Shown: one piece after another, positions 1 through 6,731 of the stretch | How the letters are laid out: the number at the start of each line of letters is the position of its first letter | Position numbering within the stretch: the stretch's first letter is position 1 | Assembly: GCA_027056615.1 (NCBI GenBank) | Contig: JALUKJ010000252.1 | Coordinates: 1-9,568, forward strand | Direction: 5' to 3' | Source: Campylobacteraceae bacterium | GTDB taxonomy: Bacteria; Campylobacterota; Campylobacteria; Campylobacterales; Sulfurovaceae | DNA length: 9,568 nt | Translations under genes and position numbers: made by a program | The notes under the pieces: model-generated | Seen by the model: the letters and a program-made list of their open reading frames with translations, nothing else | Databases searched by the model: none | Told to the model about the DNA's origin: nothing

Positions 1-20
1 TTATGTATATTTCTGTGTAG

Positions 21-40
21 GATTCCATGAGTGGAATTTT
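21..40 (+). terminator. Terminator-like hairpin
   Basis: ATTCCA (22-27) pairs with TGGAAT (32-37) around the loop TGAG, and TTTT follows at 37-40. A gene ending upstream of the window on the plus strand could stop here. The stem is only 6 bp and the T run is short, so this is a weak call. Confidence 0.3.
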
Positions 41-49
41 AGCACTAAT

Positions 50-73
50 TTACTAATTAGTTTCAATTAGTAA
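50..73. repeat. Perfect 9-bp inverted repeat
   Basis: TTACTAATT (50-58) and AATTAGTAA (65-73) are perfect reverse complements separated by six bases. T-rich sequence follows about ten bases later (84-97). It may be part of a decayed terminator or simply low-complexity AT-rich DNA. No function is assigned. Confidence 0.4.
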
Positions 74-172
74 TAAAATATTAATTTTTTTATTTTTGAT
101 TTATCGTAACATCAGTAATTGATAAAAATAACTAAAATAGTAAAATTCATGTATTAAATAGCAATTACCTTA

Positions 173-249
173 AGCCGCAATAGTTAGGCTACGACATCTT
201 AACTACCAATTCCTGCAAAGGAAAGTTATAATAATAGCTTATTATAGCT
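173..249 (+). other. Cluster of hairpins, candidate structured RNA or element end
   Basis: Three hairpins lie nearly end to end. The first pairs TAGTTA (181-186) with TAACTA (200-205); an alternative pairing joins AGCC (173-176) and GGCT (187-190). The second is TTCCT (210-214) with AGGAA (219-223), closed by GCAA, a GNRA-type tetraloop. The third starts at the next base: an 11-bp stem, 224-234 with 239-249, with one G-T pair and the loop TAGC. The part from 171 to 223 is richer in G and C than its surroundings. I do not recognise it as a known riboswitch or mobile-element end. It could be a small RNA, a decayed leader, or the end of a lost element. Strand is uncertain because hairpins read on both strands. 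Confidence 0.35.
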
Positions 250-261
250 AGTGAGATGAAA

Positions 262-290
262 TTGAAGTAGATAGATTATTATTGTATAAT
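262..290 (+). promoter_or_regulatory. Sigma-70-type promoter, orphan
   Basis: TTGAAG (262-267) and a perfect TATAAT (285-290) are separated by 17 bp, the optimal spacing. It is one of the best -35/-10 pairs in the window. The only coding-like sequence downstream is the epimerase fragment, which has no start of its own, so the promoter probably belonged to a gene now lost. Confidence 0.5.
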
Positions 291-308
291 ATATTGATAA
301 TCATTTTC
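290..308. promoter_or_regulatory. Fur-box-like site overlapping the orphan promoter
   Basis: The 19-mer TATATTGATAATCATTTTC matches the classical Fur box GATAATGATAATCATTATC at 16 of 19 positions by eye, including 12 of 13 in the right part. It begins at the last base of the TATAAT box, where a repressor would block transcription. The AT-rich background makes chance matches more likely, so Fur control is an inference. Confidence 0.35.
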
Positions 309-351
309 GATACTTTTGTGATTTCTATTATTTTCTATTGAAAAGGATACT

Positions 352-851
352 ATTCAAACTACAGGATTACGCTTTTTTACAGTTTATGGAGCATGGGGTA
401 GACCTGACATGGCTCCTATGCTTTTTACAGATGCGCTATTCTTAATGATAGAGCTATAAATGTATTTAACAATGGAGAGATGAGTAGAGACTTTACCTAT
501 ATTGATGATATTGTAAATGGTATTGTTAAGGTTATTGACAATCCTGCACAACCAAATAAAGATTGGAATCCCAAAGAGCCTGATATATCTTCTTCATCTG
601 CACCTTATAGACTATATAACATTGGAAATAATGCTCCTATTTCGCTTATGAAATTTATAGAAACCATTGAAGAGGCACTAGGTAAAAAGGCAAAAAAGAA
701 TTTTATGCCCATGCAAGATGGAGATGTTATCTCAACCTATGCTGATGTTAGTGGACTTATAGAAGAGTTTGGTTACAAACCTGATACAACCCTAGCTGAG
801 GGGATTAGAGAGTTTGTTAAGTGGTATAGAGAGTTTTATACTTCTGCATAA
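352..851 (+). pseudogene. 3' remnant of UDP-glucuronate 4-epimerase-type gene, frameshifted
   Basis: The translated remains match the C-terminal half of NAD-dependent UDP-sugar 4-epimerases of the CapI/UDP-glucuronate epimerase type (extended SDR family), which act in surface polysaccharide synthesis. Visible family blocks are [11 protein letters not shown] (358-390), [10 protein letters not shown] (397-426), MSRDFTYIDDIVNG (480-521), SSAPYRLYNIGNN (about 595-633) and MPMQDGDV near 706-729. The first two blocks are in one frame and the rest in another: two extra bases, probably CT at 436-437, break the frame, and a TAA at 454-456 ends the first piece. The N-terminal Rossmann motif and the catalytic YxxxK are absent; the sequence before 350 shows no homology. 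About 165 codons of an expected 340-350 remain. The usual YGPWG reads YGAWG. An ATG at 480 opens a 123-codon frame, but such a product could not bind NAD. Confidence 0.85.
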
Positions 852-1060
852 TAGTCTCTTATGTAGCATGGCTATATGTAATCCTCCTAATTTACATTAG
901 TTGTTACGCCTTCTTGGCACACTCTAACTCTTTATATGTTGAACCATACCAATTTAAGTGTTTTCAAAATAAGGTTTTTAATGCTATTACATGTCTAATT
1001 CTGCTATTTTAGCATATTCTTCTTTGATTTGTGGGTGGTGAGATAGTTAACAAAGAGATA

Positions 1061-1984
1061 TTAAAAAGAGTAACCAACTCCTACATAACCTACAGAGCTA
1101 TCCATTCCAAACTTCATAACCAGAGGGTTCATTTTAACAGAGTTTTTATAGACATCTATAGTAACATCATCTACATCCCATTTTGTGTATTTGTATCCTA
1201 GAGTAGCATAGATTCTTGGGCTTAATGTTAACCAACCCCACTTATATGTTTCGGTAAATGGAGTGAAGTATAAACCTGCATTTAACTCTTCAAACATACC
1301 ATTTACCGAGAACTTAGAATCCATATAATCATTTTTTATATATCCTGTTTGATAAGCAATACTTCCTATACCATATATTGAAACTTTTTCATTTAATGAC
1401 TTTTGAAGATTAATAGTAGGCCCAATCTTATAGGTCATCATAGATGTTTTTGATTTTTGTAAAAGACCTAGTAAATTTGAAGATGAGTTTTCATTTTCTA
1501 ATGTAAAATCTTTATTATTATTTGAAGAGTTTGAGGAGTCTGAACTATCTATCCAAGGTATAGATATACCCACCAATAGACCTAAACCTAAAAAGTTGTC
1601 TTGATTTTTATGTAGTACATCATAACCAACTTTTATATTTGCATCTAAACCTTTTACACGATAGTCCATAGTTGGAATAGTAAAAGGTGAAGCAGTAGGT
1701 ATAAGACTATTTCCTTGACCTACTAAGCCATTATAATCTTGTTGAGTCTGTTTTAATGTTTTTGAGTCCATCCACATAAAATCATAACTATAAAAAACCT
1801 TTGAACCAGCTACATTGCTATGACGTTCAACAAAAGAGTAGGTATCTATATCACTACTAATAGTACCAGATAGCCCCTCTTGTGTAAAACCACCATTTAG
1901 GTTAAAAGTTCCAGAACCATACTGAAATTCCCCTGCTGTTAAAAGTGCTGAAAATGCGATTAACGATAATACTGCTTTTCTCAT
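1061..1984 (-). CDS. Predicted outer-membrane beta-barrel protein, unknown function
   Basis: I do not recognise the family. The 307-residue product starts with a signal peptide (MRKAV, then a hydrophobic run to about residue 15, cleavage probably near ALLTAG-EF at 18). The mature part alternates polar and hydrophobic residues with many Gly, Tyr and Trp, for example GLGLLVGISIPWI (132-146) and PRIYATLGYKYTKWDV (256-271). It ends in GVGYSF with a terminal phenylalanine, the usual signal for BAM-dependent insertion, so a barrel in the outer membrane is likely. A Ser/Asn-rich stretch at 147-170 lacks hydrophobic strands and is probably a surface loop or plug. The start is ATG with AAAGGAAA upstream (1990-1997). 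The gene stands alone with its own promoter. It could be a porin-like channel or an adhesin; the sequence does not decide. Confidence 0.8.
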   Translation of the reverse strand: MRKAVLSLIAFSALLTAGEFQYGSGTFNLNGGFTQEGLSGTISSDIDTYSFVERHSNVAGSKVFYSYDFMWMDSKTLKQTQQDYNGLVGQGNSLIPTASPFTIPTMDYRVKGLDANIKVGYDVLHKNQDNFLGLGLLVGISIPWIDSSDSSNSSNNNKDFTLENENSSSNLLGLLQKSKTSMMTYKIGPTINLQKSLNEKVSIYGIGSIAYQTGYIKNDYMDSKFSVNGMFEELNAGLYFTPFTETYKWGWLTLSPRIYATLGYKYTKWDVDDVTIDVYKNSVKMNPLVMKFGMDSSVGYVGVGYSF

Positions 1985-2016
1985 GATTGTTTCCTTTATA
2001 ATAGTAGATAATATTT

Positions 2017-2022
2017 ATTATA
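2017..2022 (-). promoter_or_regulatory. -10 box for the outer-membrane protein gene
   Basis: A perfect TATAAT is read on the minus strand 33 bases before the ATG, giving a predicted leader of roughly 25 bases. No clear -35 is present, which is usual for Campylobacterota. A second TATAAT at 2033-2038 is an alternative. Confidence 0.4.
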
Positions 2023-2134
2023 AGAAAATAAAATTATAAAATTAGCTATTTAGTCTATTTTTATTTAAATTTTATGAGGATGTTGTAGAAATTACTCTTC
2101 TCAAGATGGAGTCAGTCGCTACCTTAAAAATCCA

Positions 2135-2155
2135 AGAAATTTCAAAAAAATTTCT
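2135..2155 (-). terminator. Possible terminator downstream of rarA
   Basis: AGAAATTT (2135-2142) and AAATTTCT (2148-2155) form a perfect 8-bp stem with a 5-base loop. On the minus strand it is followed after a few bases by TTTTT. It lies about 105 bases past the rarA stop. The stem is AT-rich, so the call is weak. The rest of the gap 1985-2259 holds no gene I can support. Confidence 0.3.
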
Positions 2156-2259
2156 AATTCACAAATATAAACAATATCTTACAAATAAATACTAAAACCA
2201 TATTTCAAAGGCAATACAAACCCTCTCAAAATTTATGCGACAAATCAATATGAGTTATG

Positions 2260-3435
2260 CTATCCTTTAATCTTTTTGCTCCACTCATCTAAAGTCTTCT
2301 CAAATCCAATCTTAAAACTCTTATAAAACTTTATATTTTTACTCATATATCTCTGCTCTACCCAACCACCATAGTTATGTGGATATAGATAATTTACTTT
2401 ATCTTGTTTAATATTTTCAGGTATAGGATAGATTGCTCCATCTTTAATAGTACTTAATGCACTGTTAATAGCTCTATAAGCAGAGTTTGATTTGGGTGAA
2501 GAGGCTAAGTAGATAACCAGTTGTGAAAGTGAAATTCTAGCCTCTGGGTAGCCTATCATTTTAACAATATTAAGTGTAGAGGAGGCAAGGTTTAAAGCAT
2601 TAGGGTTGGCATTTCCAATATCTTCACTAGCAAGTATGGCTAAACGCCTTGCAATAAATTCAGCAGGTTCTCCACCATCAACTAAACGAGCTAAATAGTA
2701 GATACTAGCATCAATATCAGAGCCTCTTATGGACTTTATCATAGCAGAGGTTAAGTCGTAGTGAGAATCAAGCTCAGAGCTTCCTGCTTGTAGAGCATGG
2801 GGGCGAATGGATTTTAACATATTAAGAGTAACTTCATCTCCTAAAGCCATAGCAGATTCTAAAAGATTTAACATAGCACGAACATCACCTGAAGATGAAC
2901 TAACTAAAAATGCTTGTACCTCTTGTGAAAGTTCTACACTCTCTTTTTTAATAATGCTTTGAAGGTGTTTTTGTAGAGCTAGGTTATCTACCTGTTTTAG
3001 CTCAAATAGGTGAGAACGAGAACGCATGGCAGAGGTGAGTGAATAGTAGGGGTTTTCAGTAGATGCACCAATAATCAGAGCAGAGTTATTTTCCATAAAT
3101 GGAAGTAGTACCTCTTGTTGATTTTTAGAGAGTCGGTGAACTTCATCTATAAAAACAAGAGGCTTCTCTAAAGCATTTGCATACTCTTTAAAAATCTTTC
3201 GTAACTCATCTATTTTAAGTGTGGTAGCATTTAGCTCAAAAAATGGTCGCTTTAATACTTTAGCAATAACTCTTGCTAAAGTTGTCTTTCCACATCCTGT
3301 AGGACCATATAGAAAAGAGTGCATTAGAGCATTTTTTTCAATAAGAGTTCTAAAAACAGCCCCTTGTGCTAAGAGGTGTTCTTGTCCAATAATTTTATTA
3401 AGAGTAGAGGGTCGGTACTTTTGTGCCAAAGACAC
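2260..3435 (-). CDS. rarA: Replication-associated recombination protein A (RarA/MgsA AAA+ ATPase)
   Basis: RarA is a clamp-loader-like AAA+ ATPase that acts at stalled replication forks and DNA ends in the cytoplasm. The 391-residue product opens with the family signature LAQKYRPSTLNKIIGQEHLL. Walker A is GPTGCGKT (44-51), Walker B is LVFIDEVH (93-100), sensor 1 is GASTENP (123-129), the arginine finger region is SAMRSRSHLF (135-144), and SSGDVRAML (181-189) is the sensor-2 region. The C-terminal part has the RarA-specific blocks DLTSAMIKSIRGSD and ARLVDGGEPAEFIARRL. It is shorter than the E. coli protein (about 447 residues) but covers the whole fold. The start is GTG (3433-3435), two bases after the stop of the rluB-like gene, with AGGAAA inside that gene's end, so the two are probably translationally coupled. 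DnaX is excluded by the RarA-specific C-terminus. Confidence 0.93.
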   Translation of the reverse strand: MSLAQKYRPSTLNKIIGQEHLLAQGAVFRTLIEKNALMHSFLYGPTGCGKTTLARVIAKVLKRPFFELNATTLKIDELRKIFKEYANALEKPLVFIDEVHRLSKNQQEVLLPFMENNSALIIGASTENPYYSLTSAMRSRSHLFELKQVDNLALQKHLQSIIKKESVELSQEVQAFLVSSSSGDVRAMLNLLESAMALGDEVTLNMLKSIRPHALQAGSSELDSHYDLTSAMIKSIRGSDIDASIYYLARLVDGGEPAEFIARRLAILASEDIGNANPNALNLASSTLNIVKMIGYPEARISLSQLVIYLASSPKSNSAYRAINSALSTIKDGAIYPIPENIKQDKVNYLYPHNYGGWVEQRYMSKNIKFYKSFKIGFEKTLDEWSKKIKG

Positions 3436-3437
3436 AA

Positions 3438-4376
3438 CTATTTCCTATTTTTCTTATTTGGGTTATTTCTGTTAGAGTTTTTCTGTTTAATCTCTTTGAG
3501 TCTCTTTTTCTCTGCTGATTCTGCTCGTCTTTTTTGCTCTTGGGTCTGATTTTTTTTCTTTTCACGTAGACGATGGGCTCTTAATCTATCTTCTTCCTCT
3601 TTCTTCTCTTGTTCTTCTATTTGGCGTATCATCTTTAGGTATTTATGCAAATCATCATACTCTCGACGAGTAAAGAAACGGGTTTTTCCTGTAGGAAGAT
3701 TATTAAGTTGAATACCTCCAAACTCTACTCTTTTTAAGTCAAGAACATTAGCATCAAAGTGTCCAAAGAAACGGCGTAATTCACGGTTTTTACCTTCGTT
3801 AATAGTTACTCTAAGCTTAGTAAAGTGTGTAGAGACTCCACGTACCTCATAGTGAACAAAAGGGGCAAACTCCATACTATAAATTTTTGATTTCTCATGT
3901 CCACCTGTTCGTGCGTCATCAAGTACTAATCCCTCTTTCATAGCTTGTTCCATCTCTGCTGTTAAGGGTTTGTCAATTTTTATGTTATATGTACGGTCAA
4001 GTCCACTATTCATCATTACTTCGGCAACTTTTGGTGAGTCTGTCAATAGTAGAAGTCCTTCAGAGGCAAAGTCAAGCCGTCCAATAGGAATAAAGTGTCT
4101 AAATTTTCCAGGAAGAAGATGGTAGATTGTGGTTCGACCACGGTCATCTTTTTTTGTTACAAGAGAGCCTTTTGGTTTGTTAAAAACAACCATAGTAAGC
4201 TCGGTTCTCTCTTTGACATGAAGTCCACGAACAGAGACTTGGTCTCCCTCTTGTACCTCATAGCCAAAATTGTGCATTTTTACTTTGTTAACGGTTACAT
4301 CACCAGCTTCAATTAAAGCATCTGCCTCACGACGTGAATACTTTGAGTTGTGTGAAATATATTTATTTAATCTCAT
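3438..4376 (-). CDS. rluB: 23S/16S rRNA pseudouridine synthase, RsuA/RluB family
   Basis: This enzyme converts a specific uridine in rRNA to pseudouridine. Residues 1-55 form an S4 RNA-binding domain (MRLNKYISHNSKYSRREAD and VTVNKVK). The catalytic domain follows with FNKPKG (65-70) and the RsuA-family motif GRLDFASEGLLLLT (99-112), where Asp102 is the expected catalytic aspartate. NEGKNRELRRFF is the conserved late block. From about residue 245 the protein is a highly charged Lys/Glu/Arg-rich tail ending in KKNRK, probably a disordered rRNA-binding extension; E. coli RluB also has a basic tail. The 312-residue length favours RluB over RsuA or RluE, but the target base cannot be read from sequence. 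The ATG lies within a perfect inverted repeat, with only a weak AAAAGA as ribosome site. The gene lies 44 bases after yeiH and 2 bases before rarA. Confidence 0.88.
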   Translation of the reverse strand: MRLNKYISHNSKYSRREADALIEAGDVTVNKVKMHNFGYEVQEGDQVSVRGLHVKERTELTMVVFNKPKGSLVTKKDDRGRTTIYHLLPGKFRHFIPIGRLDFASEGLLLLTDSPKVAEVMMNSGLDRTYNIKIDKPLTAEMEQAMKEGLVLDDARTGGHEKSKIYSMEFAPFVHYEVRGVSTHFTKLRVTINEGKNRELRRFFGHFDANVLDLKRVEFGGIQLNNLPTGKTRFFTRREYDDLHKYLKMIRQIEEQEKKEEEDRLRAHRLREKKKNQTQEQKRRAESAEKKRLKEIKQKNSNRNNPNKKNRK

Positions 4377-4408
4377 TAATTTATCTTTTATGTTTATTAA
4401 TGAGATTA
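4368..4408 (-). promoter_or_regulatory. 13-bp inverted repeat enclosing the rluB start codon
   Basis: TAATCTCATTAAT (4368-4380) and ATTAATGAGATTA (4396-4408) are perfect reverse complements around a 15-base spacer. In the rluB mRNA the AUG (4374-4376) lies in the 3' arm and the weak ribosome site AAAAGA (4384-4389) lies in the loop. The arms can pair in RNA and hide the start, or act as a DNA operator. No U run follows, so it is not a typical terminator for yeiH. Confidence 0.55.
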
Positions 4409-4420
4409 TAACACATTAAA

Positions 4421-5485
4421 CTAGATTATACCACAAACAAGTTTTGTAACAGTAAACCCACCAATAACAAGCCAAATAAACATACCCAAAGCAGTATATA
4501 CAGGAGCTAAACCTAAACCTTTAAACTTAGCAAAACGTGTTCCCATACCAAGAGCTGTCATTGCCATTGTAAGTAAAAAGGTATCAACAATGTTAATATT
4601 GTTAACAATACTTTCAGGTACTAAATGAAATGAATTAAATGCAGCCACACCAATAAAGTAGACAGCAAACCAAGGAATTACCAACTTAACATCTGCACCT
4701 TCTCCACCATCTTTTTTAGCTTGATAACTAAGGTATAGACCAAGGATAATTAGCATAGGAGCAATCATAATAACTCTTGTCATTTTAACAATAACAGCAG
4801 AGTTTGCCATCTCTACAGGAGCATTAGGAATAGAGGCAGGAACAGCAACAACTTGTGCAACTTCGTGAATAGTTCCCCCAACATAAATACCAAATTCACG
4901 TGCTGTCATATGAAGAAAACCTGTTGCATGTTCAATAATAGCAGTGTAAAGCACAGGATATAAAAACATAGAGATAGTACCAAAAAGAACAACCATAGAG
5001 ACAGCAATAGCTGTTTTATGCTCTTCTGCTTTCAGTACAGGCTCTGTTGCTAAAACAGCAGCAGCACCACAAACCGAAGCCCCAGAAGCTGTTAACATTG
5101 AGGTGTCTTTCTCCATACCAAAGATTTTACTACCTAACCATGTTCCAAGTACAAATGTTGTTGAGAGCATAATTAGTGAGACTAAAAAGCCTTCAGCTCC
5201 AACTTCCATAATCTGTTGAAAGGTGATTCTAAATCCATAAATAACAATAGCAAAACGTAAAATCTTTTTTCCTGAGAAAGTAATTCCACTCTCCCAAGCA
5301 GTTGGTAGTTTGTTGTGAAGTGTATTTGCATAGAAAATACCCATAACAATACCAATAACAAGAGGTGAAAGTCCCAACTTATGAATTGGAGCTAACCCTG
5401 CAATATAAGTAGCAGCAGCTGCAAAGATAGCAACAAACAGAATACCACTAAGAGTACCTGCACGTTTTTCTGGTGAAAAAGCCAT
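4421..5485 (-). CDS. yeiH: YeiH/UPF0324 family membrane transporter, putative sulfate or anion exporter
   Basis: The 354-residue inner-membrane protein belongs to the YeiH family (Pfam Cons_hypoth698), often annotated as a putative sulfate exporter on thin evidence. Family blocks are PLVIGIVMGIFYANT (41-55), KILRFAIVIYGFRITFQQI (74-92), GASVCGAAAVLATEPVLKA (135-153), VVLFGTISMFLYP (165-177) and GGTIHEVAQVVAVPAS (203-218). Hydrophobic segments run the whole length and suggest about ten membrane spans; the glycine-rich GASVCGAAA and the HEVAQV segment are the most conserved and may line the path. The start is ATG with AAAGGAAAA six bases before it. It is the first gene of the probable yeiH-rluB-rarA operon and diverges from coaE. 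A sulfur-compound export role would suit a sulfur oxidiser, but nothing nearby confirms it. Confidence 0.88.
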   Translation of the reverse strand: MAFSPEKRAGTLSGILFVAIFAAAATYIAGLAPIHKLGLSPLVIGIVMGIFYANTLHNKLPTAWESGITFSGKKILRFAIVIYGFRITFQQIMEVGAEGFLVSLIMLSTTFVLGTWLGSKIFGMEKDTSMLTASGASVCGAAAVLATEPVLKAEEHKTAIAVSMVVLFGTISMFLYPVLYTAIIEHATGFLHMTAREFGIYVGGTIHEVAQVVAVPASIPNAPVEMANSAVIVKMTRVIMIAPMLIILGLYLSYQAKKDGGEGADVKLVIPWFAVYFIGVAAFNSFHLVPESIVNNINIVDTFLLTMAMTALGMGTRFAKFKGLGLAPVYTALGMFIWLVIGGFTVTKLVCGII

Positions 5486-5497
5486 AATTTTCCTTTA

Positions 5498-5576
5498 AAT
5501 TCAATTTTTTTGATTATATTCTTGAAAGTATACTATTTTTTTGATAATATTAAAAATAAATTGAATTGATAATATA
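5498..5576. promoter_or_regulatory. Divergent yeiH/coaE control region with repeated boxes
   Basis: A perfect TATAAT on the minus strand (5513-5518) fits yeiH. On the plus strand GATAAT occurs at 5543-5548 and 5568-5573 as possible coaE -10 boxes, the first preceded by TTGAAA at 5522-5527. Three similar plus-strand boxes are visible: GATTATATT (5512-5520), GATAATATT (5543-5551) and GATAATATA (5568-5576), the first two each preceded by a T run. AATTCAATTT (5498-5507) is also repeated inverted at 5558-5567. Repressor binding is possible but not shown. Confidence 0.4.
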
Positions 5577-5602
5577 AATAAAGATTATTTAGGAGTATAA
5601 AA

Positions 5603-6193
5603 GTGGCATTTAATTATGCAGTAGTTTTAACAGGTGGAATAGCAACAGGAAAGAGTACGGTAGCAAAAATATTTAAAGAGTTTGGTTTTAAGATTATTGA
5701 CGCTGATAAGATAGCTCATAAAACATTAGATAAGAGTCAAGATAAGATTATTGAACTATTTGGTAAAGAGTATGTTTCTAATGAAAAGGTTGATAGAAAA
5801 GCATTGGGTAGATTGATTTTTACCAATAAAGATAAAAAACTAAAACTAGAAAATCTACTTCATCCTCTTATTTTTTCTGAAATTGAAAATCAATCTATAG
5901 AGCTTGATATAGAAAAAAAGACATATTTGGTAGATATACCTCTCTTTTTTGAGAGTAATCGTTATCCTATTAAAAGGAGTATTGTTGTCTATATTCCTAA
6001 AGAGTTACAACTTCAACGCCTTATGAAAAGAGATGGAACAACTAAAGAGGAGGCACTACAACGAATCAATGCTCAACTTCCTATTGAGCAGAAGAGACAA
6101 AGAGCAACATATATTATAGATAACCAAAAAGACCTAGAAGCTCTTCAGCAGGAGTGTGTTATATTAAAGTATAGAATTATAAGGGAGAGTTAA
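5603..6193 (+). CDS. coaE: Dephospho-CoA kinase
   Basis: CoaE phosphorylates the ribose 3'-hydroxyl of dephospho-CoA with ATP, the last step of coenzyme A synthesis (EC 2.7.1.24), in the cytoplasm. The P-loop is GGIATGKST (11-19), followed by IIDADKIAH (31-39) with the conserved Asp pair of the substrate site, LENLLHPLI (82-90), the hydrophobic strand VDIPLFFE (110-117), MKRDG in the lid region (141-145), RINAQ (154-158) and YIIDN (170-174) near the end. The 196-residue length is normal for the family. The start is GTG at 5603 with AGGAG at 5591-5595, seven bases upstream. An in-frame ATG is not available before the P-loop, which supports GTG. The stop TAA shares its last base with the ATG of the next gene, so the two are co-transcribed and probably coupled. 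Confidence 0.95.
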   Translation: MAFNYAVVLTGGIATGKSTVAKIFKEFGFKIIDADKIAHKTLDKSQDKIIELFGKEYVSNEKVDRKALGRLIFTNKDKKLKLENLLHPLIFSEIENQSIELDIEKKTYLVDIPLFFESNRYPIKRSIVVYIPKELQLQRLMKRDGTTKEEALQRINAQLPIEQKRQRATYIIDNQKDLEALQQECVILKYRIIRES

Positions 6194-6693
6194 TGTTTTT
6201 ACGTCTTTTATTGGTTTTTATATTGGGAAATAGTTATTTACTAGCTGATGATTTTATAACTATGGCAGATAAGGTTATTATTAAAAAATCAACACGTATA
6301 CTCTATCTTTCTCAAAATGGGGAAATTTACCAAAAGTATCATGTCAGTTTAGGTCAAGTTCCAGTAGGAGCTAAAGAGGTTGAGGGTGATATGAAGACTC
6401 CAGAGGGGGTATATTTACTTGATTGGAGACAAGAGAGTAATCAGTACTATAAATCTTTACATGTCTCTTACCCCAATACTAAAGATATAGCACATGCAAA
6501 AGAGTTAGGGATAAATGCTGGAGGAATGATAATGATTCATGGAACACCACCTTCTTGGTCACTCTCTCCTTATGGAGATTGGATGAATGTACTTATTGAT
6601 TGGACACATGGATGTATTGCAATGACAAACGATGATATAGAAGAGGTGTGGGAACAGACTAAAAATGGAACAATAGTAGTTATTGTTCCATAG
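6193..6693 (+). CDS. Exported L,D-transpeptidase (YkuD/ErfK family)
   Basis: Proteins of this family cross-link or edit peptidoglycan through a catalytic cysteine, making 3-3 links or attaching amino acids or lipoprotein to the stem peptide. The 166-residue product begins with a signal peptide (MFLRLLLVFILGNSYLLA, cleavage near residue 18) and consists of a single YkuD domain. The motif IMIHGTPP (113-120) and the signature DWTHGCIAMTNDD (136-148) are present, with His116, His139, Gly140 and catalytic Cys141. MKTPEGVY (67-74) is the usual substrate-groove strand. It would act in the periplasm. It is much shorter than the Campylobacter Pgp2 and Helicobacter Csd6 carboxypeptidases (over 300 residues), so a shape-determining role should not be assumed. 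It resembles YafK-type (COG3034) catalytic domains. The start overlaps the coaE stop by one base; coaE ends with GGGAG, which supplies the ribosome site. Confidence 0.9.
   Translation: MFLRLLLVFILGNSYLLADDFITMADKVIIKKSTRILYLSQNGEIYQKYHVSLGQVPVGAKEVEGDMKTPEGVYLLDWRQESNQYYKSLHVSYPNTKDIAHAKELGINAGGMIMIHGTPPSWSLSPYGDWMNVLIDWTHGCIAMTNDDIEEVWEQTKNGTIVVIVP
6666..6690 (+). terminator. Hairpin inside the last codons of the L,D-transpeptidase gene
   Basis: TGGAACAATA (6666-6675) and TATTGTTCCA (6681-6690) form a perfect 10-bp stem with a 5-base loop, ending right at the stop codon TAG. It is preceded by AAAAA but followed only by a mixed AT stretch (ATTATTT at 6701-6707), so it may be a terminator or an mRNA 3'-end stabiliser. 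Confidence 0.45.
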
Positions 6694-6731
6694 AATAAAT
6701 ATTATTTGGGTGTAAATATGTTAGTAATAAT

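Noticed and set aside
183..189. GTTAGGC, which fits the integron attC core GTTRRRY
   Set aside because: No matching RYYYAAC partner at the right distance and no integrase or cassette genes; one 7-base match is expected by chance.
987..1049. Minus-strand stretch reading LSHHPQIKEEYAKIAELDM before a stop, resembling a protein C-terminus
   Set aside because: Only 19 codons between stops and no start or ribosome site. It may be a gene fossil, but the support is too thin to annotate.
2072..2157. Minus-strand frame ending RRVISTTSS in the gap between the outer-membrane protein gene and rarA
   Set aside because: Fewer than 30 codons, no start codon or ribosome site, and no family recognised. It may be part of a degenerate intergenic repeat, but no second copy is in the window.
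3221..3475. Plus-strand open frame of 84 codons opposite the rarA start
   Set aside because: It is antisense to the conserved Walker A region, with a composition explained by rarA. The same applies to 4095-4316 within rluB and 7165-7347 within infC.
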